Source: Bigelowiella natans CCMP2755
Lineage: Eukaryota; Cercozoa; Chlorarachniophyceae
Length of the DNA stretch: 58,011 bases
Reading direction: 5' to 3'
Assembly: GCA_000320545.1 (NCBI GenBank)
Contig: ADNK01001207.1
Coordinates: forward strand, 1 to 58,011
The notes under the pieces are model-generated. The model made no database searches and had not been told where the DNA came from. It saw nothing but the letters and a program-made list of their open reading frames with translations. How positions within the stretch are numbered: position 1 is the first letter of the stretch; each line of letters opens with the position of its first letter. Of the stretch, positions 1 through 10,666 are shown one piece after another. A program made the translations under genes and the position numbers.

Positions 1-129
1 GCCGAGGGGGGGGGTGGAGAAAAAATATATCCACCCCTCCTGGGTTTTTTCTTCCCCCCAGCCAAATAGATGTAACCCCAGTTGTTGGATTTTTCCTCCC
101 CCCCCCCCCCCCCCCCACCTGCACAAAAG

Positions 130-1044
130 GAGAAAATCGTTATATTGAACAATCATGCATATCACCAGGTTGACTCAGATCTCAGCTTCTTGAACGGCTA
201 CGTGTCAGAGGCACTTGCAAATGGCGCCCCAGCGTACAAGCCAAGGGACCTTTCCAAGCCGTCCGCAACCTCCGGAGGCGCAATGGGAGGAGGGGGTCAC
301 GGGATGGAGAGGAAGAAGAAGCCTACGTTGCAATTCCAGGTAGTAGTGGTAGTAGTAGTAGGAGGAGGAGGAGGAGCAGGAGTTGAGGAGCAGTGAGGAA
401 TAATGTATTAATTTAAAAGCCCAACTTTGCTTTTTTCAATGAATTCTTCGGTTCGGTATTTATTTGTAAATTTGTAGCTGTTGTTCCCCCCCATTACTCG
501 TGCTCTCCTCCCCTTCCTCTTCTTCTTCTTCTTCTTCTTCTTCATCTTCTTCAAACCCCCCCCCCTTCTCCGCCCCCCCTTCTACCTGGCCCTCGCCATC
601 ATCAATCAGGCATACCCGAAACGCGACGTACCATCGTACGACAGCCCCAGCACACCTGCAGAGGATCCAATAGCTGCAGCGGCGGCTGCTGCTGCTGCCG
701 GGGCGTCTGGTGCGGCTGCAGCATCGTTAGCCTATCCAAACATGGGTGGGGCATCAGGAGGAGGAGGAGGAGGAGGCTTTGGAGGGGGGGGAGGCTTTGG
801 AGGTGGGGGTGGAGGCAATGATTCTTCGTCGTTCTTCGCATCGAGTGGAGGACCGTGGGGCGCTGGGGGATTCAACGCGGGAGGTGGGAGAAATGATGAT
901 GACGATGATGATTACGTCGACGGAGATGATGATGATGATGATGATGATGATGGTGATAGTTGTAGAAGAAAAAGATTAAGAAGAAATAATAATCCCAAAT
1001 CTATACACGCTGGGTGTATAAATTTTAAGTATATACGCGCACGC

Positions 1045-1085
<41 letters not shown>

Positions 1086-2236
1086 TACGTCGTTATGCTG
1101 CTCTTCAACAACATCAATCAGGCGGAAATAACAAGCCGGAACCAACCCAGCCCACCCCCTCCACCAGCACGCCAAGCACAGGTGGGGGTGGAGCCGTAGG
1201 AGGAGGGGCAGCTACTTCTAGTAACTTTACCTCTTCGGCAGCAGCAGTAGGAACATCTTCTCCAGGAGGAAGCTATAACAACAACAACAACAAAAGCCCA
1301 TTCTCTTTCGCGAGTGGAGGATCTCGTCAAGACAGGAATTCCAACGCAGGGGCTGCTGCAATGCCCGCTCATAAGCAGCAGCTGGCGGCAGGACTTTTCG
1401 CAGGTAAGTGCTGATGTTCATGTTCATGTGTGTGTGTGTGTGTGTATTTTTTACTCATGGTTCTAAACTACTTCTACGCTCTTTTGACGATTCCTTGCAA
1501 TGTCATTATATCTTGCTGCTGCTCGCATCCAAAGGTATTGGAGGCAGTGATTACGGAGTTAGTAACAATGATAATAAAGCAGCACCAGCAGGAGGAGGAG
1601 GAGGCTATAGAGCGTCCTCCACAGCTGGTGGAGGAGGGTCCATGCCCGCTGCAGCCAACAATGCCACCCCCACCCCCGCCCCTGCTGCTGTAATACAACA
1701 ACAGCAACAAGCACAACAGCAATCCCCTCCACCACAACCCAACCTGCTATTTGAGGTCATTGATGATGATGAGCCTCCCTCCGGAGCGAACAATGCCAAC
1801 GCCGGTGGTCAGGGAGGGGGGGGAGTGGATCTTATGTCACTCTTCTCAACTGATACAGCCACCACCACCACGGCGCCGGCTAGCACGCCCGGTGAAAGCA
1901 GCATTCTGAGCGGTTTTGAGGGGAAGAGCAGCGGCGGTGGGTCGCCCCCTCCAACGACGCAGAATAACAGCGCGTTTGGAGATCTATTTGGGGGGGGAGG
2001 AGCAGCAGATGGCGCTGCTGCTGTGAGTGCGCAGGCAGATTTCCCGAAAGGCGCTGCAGGTTAGTAGGAGAAGAGAACTATGACGAAGTTGTTCATCTTG
2101 CCAATTTTAAAAAGTGGAAAATAGCGCGGGGGGGGGGGGGGGGGGCACATGCACACATACCTTATGGGAGGGGGGCATACGTATTGCTGTCGAATCCTTT
2201 GATAGTTAACATAATCATCATCATCATCATCATCAT

Positions 2237-2267
<31 letters not shown>

Positions 2268-2603
2268 TCATTCGTTGTTATGCAAATCGCTGCCAGGGAT
2301 GGAAGCCAAGCTCAAGAAGCAGCTCGCATCGTTCCGAAAGTCGCAGGAGATTGTGGCTATTGGGGGGGGGAGCATGTTCGTTTCGCACCAAAAGGTGTAT
2401 CTTCCTGGCCAGACGCTGCTAACCGTGTTCGTCTCCAATGCCTCCGGACAAAATGTACGTGCTGACACTCGATAACGCATCGTTACGCAATGTGGCATAA
2501 ATATCGAGCATTGCTATTTTATGGAGAGAAGCGTGCGGAGTGGAAGGAATTCTCTACTCTATTCTTTCTATTGAGCTGCTGCTGCTGCTGCTGCTGCTAC
2601 TTT

Positions 2604-2636
<33 letters not shown>

Positions 2637-2960
2637 AACTACTACTACCCAATGAGCGTATATAACTCCAGCATCATGAGCAAGAAATACTTCGATATGT
2701 GGACCTTCCATGCTTTCCTTTCCTACATTTCTTTCTATCATCGCCAATATCATCAATGACATCATCATCATAACCTTGCCTTTCTTCCCCCGATCTCCCT
2801 TCTCAGTCTGGCGTTACTGCGGCATTGTCCACACAGGTGGTGTTGCTGCTGCAGCCGCTGTTTTGCCTGCTGGTTGATTGATCGATTGATTGGTTGATTG
2901 ATTGAGCATGGATATAGGCTATTGTGTAATGAAGTAGTGAAGAAGTGTTTCGATTTTCTC

Positions 2961-3008
<48 letters not shown>

Positions 3009-3022
3009 CGCTTTCTCTCTCT

Positions 3023-3063
<41 letters not shown>

Positions 3064-3322
3064 CTTGCAGGATGGGCTCTATCTGCGTTGCAATGCGGAG
3101 CCGAAAGCATCGCTTAAGATGAAACAAGACCTGAGCACGCAAAACGTGCAGGCAGCGTCGTTGTCCTCACAGAAGACTCTCACCTTGATGTGCGGTATCT
3201 TCTGCAGAAACCCAGCAGCTATGGGGTCCAACTCCCTGCTCGGTAGTATATAATAGTAACAGCTTTTAATCAAAAGAAGAGAACAATGAGAGAATACGCA
3301 TACACGCAAACGCACCATATTA

Positions 3323-3369
<47 letters not shown>

Positions 3370-4372
3370 GTAATGGATAAAGGGGGAGGGAGAGAGAGAG
3401 AAAGAAAGAGGAAAGTTTTCAATTCATTAAAGTGAGCAAAACTGAACGACAGACATAATACTACTAATTCCCCAATCATGAATGCGAATCCTGAGCGTGT
3501 GTCGTGTCCTCCATTACCTATCGAAACAGCCGGTGCTCGATGATGTTTGTTGAGATTCCATTGCGTTGTCTTTGTACGAACACAGTTCGGATCCAGCTGG
3601 GGGGCAGCAATGGAGAATGCAAGGTTAGCATCGGCGTGGAAGACCTTCTGCGTCCTCTCAACGTCACCGTCGAGCAGTTTGGTTCTACATGGAAGAAGCT
3701 CGCCGTTGAAGAGAAAATGACGGTAAATAGTAGTAATTGACGGCAGCATGCTGTGATAGGGTGTATAAAATGTATAGGATGGATAATAGATGAGAGAGAA
3801 AGAGAGGGGGGGGGGGGGGGTTATGTTTCTAAATTATCATCATCATCATCATCATCAATCATCAACCATCAATCATCGTCAGTTGACTGGTAGCTCGATC
3901 AATTCCGCTCCTCAAATGCAAGCGGTAGCGACCAAGCTCAATCTGAAGCTCGTCAAGATCATCGGCAAAGAGTAGGAAGAACCACATGACCAACACATGC
4001 TGCCATCTATATACAGCAACACGACGCGCGTACATCACACATCTTCATCCTGAGCACCAATGCGTGTATTACCAACGCATTGACCGTCTTCACGGAGGGA
4101 CGATTCTTCCCAGTGTTCTCTCCATTGCACGTCTGTTTTTAGCTTTCTTGAAATGCAGACGTTATTATTCTCCCTATCAAAAAGCGCTGATGTGTTTGTT
4201 TTCTTCCAGGTGTATCCTTGGATCAAAGCTCGTCACGGGAAATAAGAACGTTGTCCCGTGCTTGTTCCATGCGAAAGTCAGAGGGGGTGGGCAGGTGATT
4301 CTCATGGTCAAGAGTCCTTTCAAGGAACTCAGCTCAGCTGCCTTGAACATGGTACGAGCCGCATGTGCTTGA
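130..4372 (+). CDS. AP4E1: AP-4 complex epsilon adaptin, C-terminal half (5' partial)
   Basis: Large chain of the AP-4 coat adaptor, which sorts cargo at the trans-Golgi. Model: join(130..339,610..952,1122..1403,1535..2059,2297..2454,2807..2836,3071..3242,3586..3722,3883..3971,4210..4372), giving 702 residues with phases that agree throughout; the 30-nt exon at 2807 is tentative. The first exon carries the LSFLNGYV...NGAPAY segment typical of plant-type epsilon chains at the end of the trunk. A long hinge rich in Gly, Asp, Ala, Ser and Gln follows, then the appendage. The last exons (LLRPLNVTVEQFGSTW, KLNLKLVKIIGKE, VVPCLFHAKV) match the AP4E C-terminal domain, which separates it from AP-1/2/3 chains. 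Bases 1-129 are the end of an intron with a 20-odd poly-C tract; the trunk lies outside the window. The stop could also be bypassed by a donor at 4351. Confidence 0.8.
1049..1083. repeat. (GT)n microsatellite in AP4E intron
   Basis: About 17 GT units just upstream of the acceptor at 1120-1121, inside the intron 953-1121. Confidence 0.95.
2214..2267. repeat. (ATC)n-(GTT)n compound microsatellite
   Basis: Two adjoining trinucleotide runs directly before the exon that starts at 2297; they take the place of a normal polypyrimidine tract. Confidence 0.95.
2576..2647. repeat. (CTG)n-(CTA)n compound microsatellite
   Basis: Intronic trinucleotide runs in the adaptin gene. Confidence 0.95.
2963..3061. 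repeat. (CT)n then (GT)n microsatellites
   Basis: About 22 CT units, a short bridge, then about 18 GT units ending nine bases before the acceptor AG at 3069-3070. The CT run lies where a polypyrimidine tract is expected. Confidence 0.95.
3327..3365. repeat. (AT)n microsatellite
   Basis: About 19 AT units in the intron 3243-3585. Confidence 0.95.
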
Positions 4373-5271
4373 TTTGATGTAGACAGCTGCATTTTCATCA
4401 CAAATGTAATTGCATATCATTCTGCAAATACGGCATCAATCTGCTATACCGGCTAGCCGGGCAAAGCAAGACATGCAGTCATACAACGTGTACATTATGC
4501 CTACAGTACTACTGCAGTCAGCATACATGTGTATGCAGCATACATGTGTATGCATGACAAGCAGCAGATGGCTGCAGCTACGTCTAGATACAGCCCAAAC
4601 TTGCTATGGACATGAGGTGTGCTTAATGTGGCTACCTAGCTAGCTAGAGCTACCTAGCCAGTGGAGATGGAAGGAATGTGCATCTGCTAGATCGACAGCA
4701 ATCACACAACTCGTCGTGCAATATAAATATGCGTGTACTGCATTGCTAGCTACGCCGCTAGCGATAGCTAGATAGTACAGTAATTAAGCTAGCTAGCAGC
4801 CAGCATGAATTAACAGACTTAAGTAAACATAATAACGTCGTTATTTCGCGCGCGCTAGCTAGCAGCTAGTACGTTGCGTCTCCGTTATTCTGCAGAACCT
4901 TTCAGCATGTCCAGATATCTTTGCTCTATCTTGCGCATCTAGATCGATGATGGAGACTGCCATTATCTAGTTATGTTGCCTTATTAGCCAATTCTAGAAT
5001 TATGCACCTACATCAAGATATATCGGCTGTCGTACAATCGTGGCGCCCCGCCACTGCTAGTCACCAGCAGCGTAGCAGTTCTATAGTATGCGATGCTCAA
5101 TTTCGAGTCGATATCTAGACACATCTAGACATACGCACGATGTGAGCACAGCTTTAACGCAAGATGCGACCGCCGTTTGGTACAGAGCGTCGGAGTTCAA
5201 AATATTAGGATATATTAAGAGTCTTCATAAATATACAAGTTTATATCATCATTTTACTATAATTCGGGCAA
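4373..5271. other. Convergent intergenic gap with palindrome-rich block
   Basis: Lies between the 3' ends of the adaptin (+) and ferrochelatase (-). From about 4440 it is crowded with CTAG, GCTAGC, CTAGCTAG and TGCA words. A 16-mer, GCATACATGTGTATGC, occurs twice in tandem at 4521-4536 and 4538-4553. I see no coding exon here. Confidence 0.7.
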
Positions 5272-6979
5272 TCACAACCCACTCAACAGATCGAAGCACC
5301 CCAACGCGGCAAGTGCGATCATAGCTATTCGTCCATTTATTGTCTCCGCGTTTCGCGTCCATCCCCACTCCCATGCTACCAACGGTTTTTCGTTCGCATT
5401 GTCATACATGCTCACGAGTTCTTGAACCGCCCCTCCCGGCACCAATGCTTCATCATCGATGACCCCACCGATGGCGCCAATGTAAGGTCGAGCCTCTAGT
5501 ACAGCATCAGCTAAATCCTCTATAAAGCCCGGATAGGAGTTCAGAGCTGGCACTCGTCCCCAGTTCTTGATACCCGCTTCCTCGGCTAGCTCTCGGTATT
5601 CCATGTCGATTTCTTCCAGCGTCTCGATGTGTTCGTTAACAAAGCTGATAGGAACAACCAGTAGATCATCCACACCGTTGTTTGCGAGATCCTGTATGGC
5701 GTCTTCCGTGTACGGCTGCAGCCACTCAACAGGACCCACGCGGCTCTGGTAGGCTAATGTCTCATGGTTTTTAACTCCTCGTTTCCTTAATTCCTTCATA
5801 ATCAACTGCACTGAGTGTTCCATCTCGTCTTGGTATGGATCGAATGCCTCCTCCACGTATGACTTTGGCACGCCGTGTGCGCTGAAGAATATCTCGACCT
5901 TCTCCTTATTCTCGAAGGTCTCAAGCTCGGTCTGAATGAGGTCGCACATCGCGCTCACATATCCTGGGCGCTGGTACCAAGAAGGTATGACAGTGTGCTG
6001 CAACTCGGAAAGCTGCTTGTCCTGTTTGAAGATCTCTGCCAGCAGCCTCAGGCTCGAGCCACTGGTGGAAATGGAGAACTGTGGGTAGAGAGGGAGGATG
6101 ACCAATTCTTTGATTCCGTCCTTCTTTATCTGCTCTATCGACTCCTCGGTGAATGGCTTCCAGTACCGCATTCCCACGTACACCTTTGCATCTTGACCCT
6201 TGGCTCTCAACGCTTCTTCGAGCGCCGATCCTTGTTCTTCTGTAATTTTCCTTAACGGAGAGCCCCCACCTATGGAGTTATATGCCTCCCGGCTTTTCGG
6301 TGCGCGGGTGCTCGAGAGAAGTTTAGCCAGTACGGGCTGCAGGGCTCTCAGGGGTGGGGGAAGCCGAATAATATCAGGATCTGCGAATAAGTTGTAGAGG
6401 AAAGGCTCTACGTCTTCTAAGGTCTCTGGGCCTCCAAGGTTCAGTACCAGGACGCCGAGCGGAGCAGCTGCAATGAAGGAAAAACAAATACATCACATCA
6501 GAGAGGGGATAGCTGCAATGAAGGAAAAACAAATACATCACATCAGAGAGGGGATCGTAAAATCAAAATGCACGAAATTAGAATTTCTCTTGTTGATATT
6601 GTCTTATTCGTGCGCTCATCTTCCCTCTCTCTATGAACATCCATTTTGGGAGAGAGGGACCTTCCTTTCCTTGTGCCGCGATTCTGGCTTCCTCGACTGG
6701 GAGCTCAATTGTCGCAGGATTTGGCTCAGTGTATATTTGTGCTGAGGACAATGAAGATCGGAGTCTTCGAGGAATGGGAGTTTTGGAGGCTTGCAGTCTC
6801 CCTCCACATTCTTGGACTTTACAGAATAATCGCCGGGCGAATGGTGTCTTCGAGATCGATGGTGGCATCCTCGGGGCAGAGGTTGAAGCAAGCCTTGAGG
6901 TTGAGGCGACATGCGGTAAAAACACAAACGCAATTGCCCACACCGCTAGCCATCCTCTGCCTCTGTGCTTCAGGTCCAT
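5272..6979 (-). CDS. Ferrochelatase, plastid type with C-terminal CAB-like helix
   Basis: Inserts Fe2+ into protoporphyrin IX, the last step of haem synthesis, and by its targeting and tail acts in the plastid. Model: complement(join(5272..6467,6661..6979)), 504 residues, one 193-nt intron with a weak donor (GTCCCT), phase 1. Residues 1-26 form a hydrophobic signal peptide and the next ~80 an S/T/R-rich transit-like region without a Phe motif, as expected for a plastid reached through the ER. Mature part starts near [13 protein letters not shown]. The active-site His is in SAHGVP (about residue 304), and the conserved Glu in NEHIETL (about 378). Residues ~461-483 ([18 protein letters not shown]) carry the chlorophyll a/b-binding ExxNGRxAM motif found in cyanobacterial and plastid ferrochelatases. 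The first splice acceptor is duplicated in tandem (see repeat at 6466). Divergent to the HAD gene. Confidence 0.93.
6466..6555. repeat. 45-bp perfect tandem duplication spanning a splice acceptor
   Basis: Copies at 6466-6510 and 6511-6555 are identical. On the minus strand each copy holds branch-like CTGAT, a T-rich tract and ATTGCAG, so the ferrochelatase intron has two equal acceptors 45 nt apart. Using the far copy adds codons that reach an in-frame TGA after six codons. Confidence 0.95.
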
Positions 6980-7429
6980 GGAAGTGGGGAGGAGTGGCGT
7001 TCAGACCCCCTCGCCACAGAATCCGTCTCGCTGGTTCTCAGTTCGACGTCACAGGATTCTCGGGGATCCCCGCGGGGAATACTATCTTTTTCCGTTAGTG
7101 TCGGGGGATAAACGACTGGTGGCTCGAAACGAGCCTTTCGTGTCGCAATTAAATAAACCCGTTTATTATTCTATGTGCGACAGATTTTAATGAGGGCAGA
7201 AAACGCGGGAACACCTCTGCGTCTTACTGCCCAGGTTTCAAAGTAATGATCTTTCGTATCAGTTATTAACGGTGATCATATACCGAGTATTTTTATCTTA
7301 GATACGTATTATTAGTTGTCGTATCTATAGAAATACATCCATTTTTGTTGAAATCGTTTCTAGGTTCCGGAAGGTTAACTTGGAAATCGAGAGGCGGGAC
7401 GCATCGTAGCACATCGTCGAAAGGCAACG
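6980..7429. other. Divergent promoter region, ferrochelatase / HAD gene
   Basis: Shared 5' flank of two divergent genes. It contains a 10-bp palindrome GGGGATCCCC near 7062 and a CGACGTCAC element near 7044. The left part is GC-richer, the right part AT-rich. No coding signal and no CTAG-rich texture. Confidence 0.5.
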
Positions 7430-8185
7430 ATGGCAGCCCAAGCTTGTCAAGCTCCACTTGGGCTCTCCACAGATTCTTCCTCTCGCCACGTTTCGCAAAC
7501 ATACAAATCGCAGCATCGATGCACTCCTTCTCTTAATAAGAAGGTTGTGACAGATGAGAAACAGCAAGAGACTGTGACGATTTTCGATTGGGATGACACT
7601 CTGCTGCCAAGTACCTTCTTATCATCGAACGGGTATAGGTTAGATTCAACAAAAGAGATGCCGGAGGAGATGCAAAAACAGATTTCCACATTACAGGACT
7701 CAGTTGTCAGTTTGATTCAACTTGCACTTGACAAAAGGGACACGGTTTACATTATAACCAATGCAGAAGAAGGATGGGTCGAGCTCTCAGCCCAAAAGTT
7801 CATGCCAGCTGTTGTTCCAATGTTATCTCGCTTGGAAATTATATCAGCAAGATCAACTTACGAGTATCGCTTCCCTCAGAGCCCACTACAGTGGAAGTAC
7901 TACGCATTTCAGCATAATCTTGAAAAAGCATTTAAAAGAGAACTCGGAGCCAAATGCGTCATATCATTCGGAGACTCTCAAGTTGAACGCCAAGTTGTCC
8001 GTGCTGTCTCTAAGACGTTCCACAACTCCATTGCAAAAAGTATAAAGTTTGCAGAGAGACCATCCCTAGAACAACTTAAACGTCAAGTCGAGTTAGTGTC
8101 GAAATGTTTCGAGAATGTATATAGTCACCAGGGTGATCTTGATCTCATGCTCACAATATCACTCACTTCCGAGAAGAGCAGCTAA
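7430..8185 (+). CDS. HAD-superfamily phosphatase-like protein
   Basis: Single-exon protein of 251 residues. IFDWDDTLLPS at 51-61 is the HAD motif I: Asp53 would be the nucleophile and Asp55 the acid/base. YIITNAEEGW fits motif II, the Lys of SPLQWKYYAF fits motif III, and SFGDSQVER fits motif IV, so the full catalytic set is present in order. HAD enzymes hydrolyse phosphate esters through a phospho-aspartate; the substrate cannot be read from sequence. No signal peptide or membrane segment is visible in the first 40 residues, which are S/T/Q-rich. Similar small HAD proteins are, to my knowledge, widespread and uncharacterised in protists. Start chosen at the first ATG after the divergent gap; the frame is open to the stop. 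Confidence 0.8.
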   Translation: MAAQACQAPLGLSTDSSSRHVSQTYKSQHRCTPSLNKKVVTDEKQQETVTIFDWDDTLLPSTFLSSNGYRLDSTKEMPEEMQKQISTLQDSVVSLIQLALDKRDTVYIITNAEEGWVELSAQKFMPAVVPMLSRLEIISARSTYEYRFPQSPLQWKYYAFQHNLEKAFKRELGAKCVISFGDSQVERQVVRAVSKTFHNSIAKSIKFAERPSLEQLKRQVELVSKCFENVYSHQGDLDLMLTISLTSEKSS

Positions 8186-9354
8186 TAAACTTGCTTCTGC
8201 CTGCTCAAATCCATTAACAGCAGCTTAAGGTTGCCTTAATCCATCAACAACAGTTTAAAGTTCTGATTGATATTTTGCAGAATCTGTTAGAGTAGTTTTT
8301 CTTAACAATACAGAAAGTAGTGTATGTTGTTCCAAAGAGAGGACGTCGAAGGTATAGCCAAATCAACGAAATTTAGAGCTAGAAATATAATTAGTACAGA
8401 GTCAACCATCGATTAACGTAGTAACACATTAGTAACTCCCGTGTCAATACATGAGTTGAGCGGAAATTCCAAACTTTCATTACATAGAATTGTCTAAATC
8501 ACTTAGCAACTGTTGAAAGAATGACACGCTCATTACAGATGCAGATAACGTGGAGCGGTCAGCTCGCACTAGCGCACGAAACGTACACCCGCCCATGCGC
8601 GAAAGCAAATGCTTTCAAGACTCTAGAAATCTGCAAGAAACCGCTAGTCGCATGCCTAGCAGAAACGAAGAATCACAATGCAAATCCTTTTCTGATTGCA
8701 ATTTTTCACGCTCTCAGCGCTGCTGGGACACGGACAGCTACACAGCGCTAGCATATAAGTAGAGCGCGCTGTAACAATCACACTGCATGGAACAAGCCGA
8801 TCGAGGAATCAGGAATCAGCAACAGCAAACTAGTGCACATCTAGACATTATTCTGCTAGTCTGGTATTGCCGAGCGCACACATATGCTAGCACGCATGTC
8901 TAGTAGATGTGCAGGGATTATTCCAAGGGTTTAAATGCATGGGTGTAAGCTTACACCCTGATCGTCGCAGCGCTAACATTTATTTACACCCTACAGCGCG
9001 GCAGCGCGGCGTGCATGAGCGAACAATTTTTTGCATTTTGCTTTGATTTTGTTTACTCTTACACCCTGAGACTCTCTCATTGTGCTATACCCTCAAATCT
9101 CCGCTAGAATAATCTAGTAATTCCTGTAGATGTGATGAAGATACTGGGATGTGATGCATTGCATGCTGCAGCTTTAGCTAGCTATGCTATCTAGCTAGTT
9201 TGCTACAAGCTAGCAATACATGCGCGTACGATCTAGCGACTAGCTAGTAGCGATACACACATACCTAGATATGCGTACGGCGTTGCATTGACTCTCGGCT
9301 CGTGCATGAAGGCGGTATGCGTATGAGTGTATGAGTTACACGCATATGTAGTCG

Positions 9355-9390
<36 letters not shown>

Positions 9391-9729
9391 ACATGCTACA
9401 ATAAATAAATATGCACACTATAACACATAGTAGAAGCCGGCTACGATCCAGCTGCATCGCGTTTTTCATGCACGTGCATAACAGCTCTTGTCATCGTATC
9501 TAGTATGTAGCTTTCAATTGCACTGCCAACGCTGCTACTATGGAATTCTATCCAGTTCAATGCTTCCACGTTAATGATGTAATCAATTCAACGTAGTAAT
9601 ACTATGATCCTTGCTATTATTTGTTCATCATTTATCTCTGTAATTATTCTTGCAATTTGCTTCTCTGTTACAACTTTGTCAGGTCATTCGGTCACTATAT
9701 TCATAATCATTCAACTTGCTTAGTAACTT
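8186..9729. other. Convergent intergenic gap with palindrome-rich block
   Basis: Between the 3' ends of the HAD gene (+) and the coiled-coil gene (-). Bases 8186-8500 are plain AT-rich flank. Roughly 8520-9560 is dense in CTAG, GCTAGC and TGCA words. It holds an 18-bp perfect palindrome GGGTGTAAGCTTACACCC at 8941-8958 and further TTACACCC copies at 8984 and 9059, plus a (CA)n run at about 9359-9387. No coding exon seen. Confidence 0.7.
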
Positions 9730-10666
9730 TCATATTTCCTCTTCCTCGGGATTGGCTCTTTCGGGGTCGCTGTTATCATCTTCAGCACCGACTATGCTCT
9801 TCAATACCTCAGCTCCAAAACGCTATAGCATGTACATAATAATCTCTCTTAGCGCCAAAAACCATACAAGAAAAAATATTTAGTCTAGTCTTACATGTAA
9901 TGGGCTGCTCTTTTTTAACTGATCCAGTTCTTGCTCCAACTCCAGAATGCGAATGTCCTTTTCCTTTGCTTCGACCAAAGACTTCCGAAGCTAAGTGAGG
10001 AATTAACCATGCCGATGAATATTGGGATGGAAAAGGAAAGGGCGTTTTATCTTCTGTAGAAATCATTGCAATAATACATTTGTAGTTGGAGGGTTCAACC
10101 TTATTCTTCAATTTTTTTTCAACTTCCTTATTCCTCTCCTTAGATCCTGGATTGCTGTGCATTTGCTGTTGTTGCTTCAAAATCTGCCCATTGATTGCAT
10201 CAACCTCTGAACCACAGGTCATGTCATAAGTATATTTCAAATAGTGATATGAATTCATTTTTAAAGTTGTTTGCTGCAAAATAATTTTATAGTTCACATC
10301 TGTTCACGTCAAAAACCTTTTTATAGTCATTAAAACTTACCCAAGAAGATCTTTCGCTCCTTCTCCAATAAATTTATCTTTCGCTGTGCCCCCTCATATT
10401 TTCTCTGCAACAGTCATTACTTCATGGACCGGGACCAGATAGATGTTACTGAGAACAAAGCAAGTGGACTGACCTCTGCAACAGTTACTTGTTTGGTCAA
10501 TTTGGCCATCATCTTTTCCATCTCCAGAATCTCTGCATCCTTTTCCTTTGCTTCCTGTGAGAAATAGCGCTTCGTTTAAAACCCTTGCCTCGAGTTAGGT
10601 TAATATCGAAAAAATTCGCACATTTAGCAGCGATTCTATCTTCTTATGAGCCCTATCGAGTCTAGC
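9730..10666 (-). CDS. Coiled-coil protein, 3' part (5' end unresolved)
   Basis: Six consecutive small exons with matching phases: complement(join(9730..9822,9895..9990,10100..10206,10341..10404,10474..10554,10622..10666)). Together they give about 161 residues of charged, Lys/Glu/Gln-rich helix followed by an acidic tail ending PEEEEI and a TGA. No enzymatic domain is visible; it looks like the end of a long coiled coil. Two exons share the core EAKEKDxxILExE (10474-10554 and 9895-9990), which suggests exon duplication. Upstream exons and the start codon must lie between 10667 and 11166, or the gene starts there with an exon I could not phase. I do not recognise the family. Confidence 0.65.

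Noticed and set aside
5875-6255. Plus-strand open frame of 126 codons
   Set aside because: Complement of the conserved ferrochelatase exon.
8941-9066. TTACACCC copies as interstitial telomere repeat
   Set aside because: Only three or four scattered copies, not tandem, and not the TTAGGG type expected.
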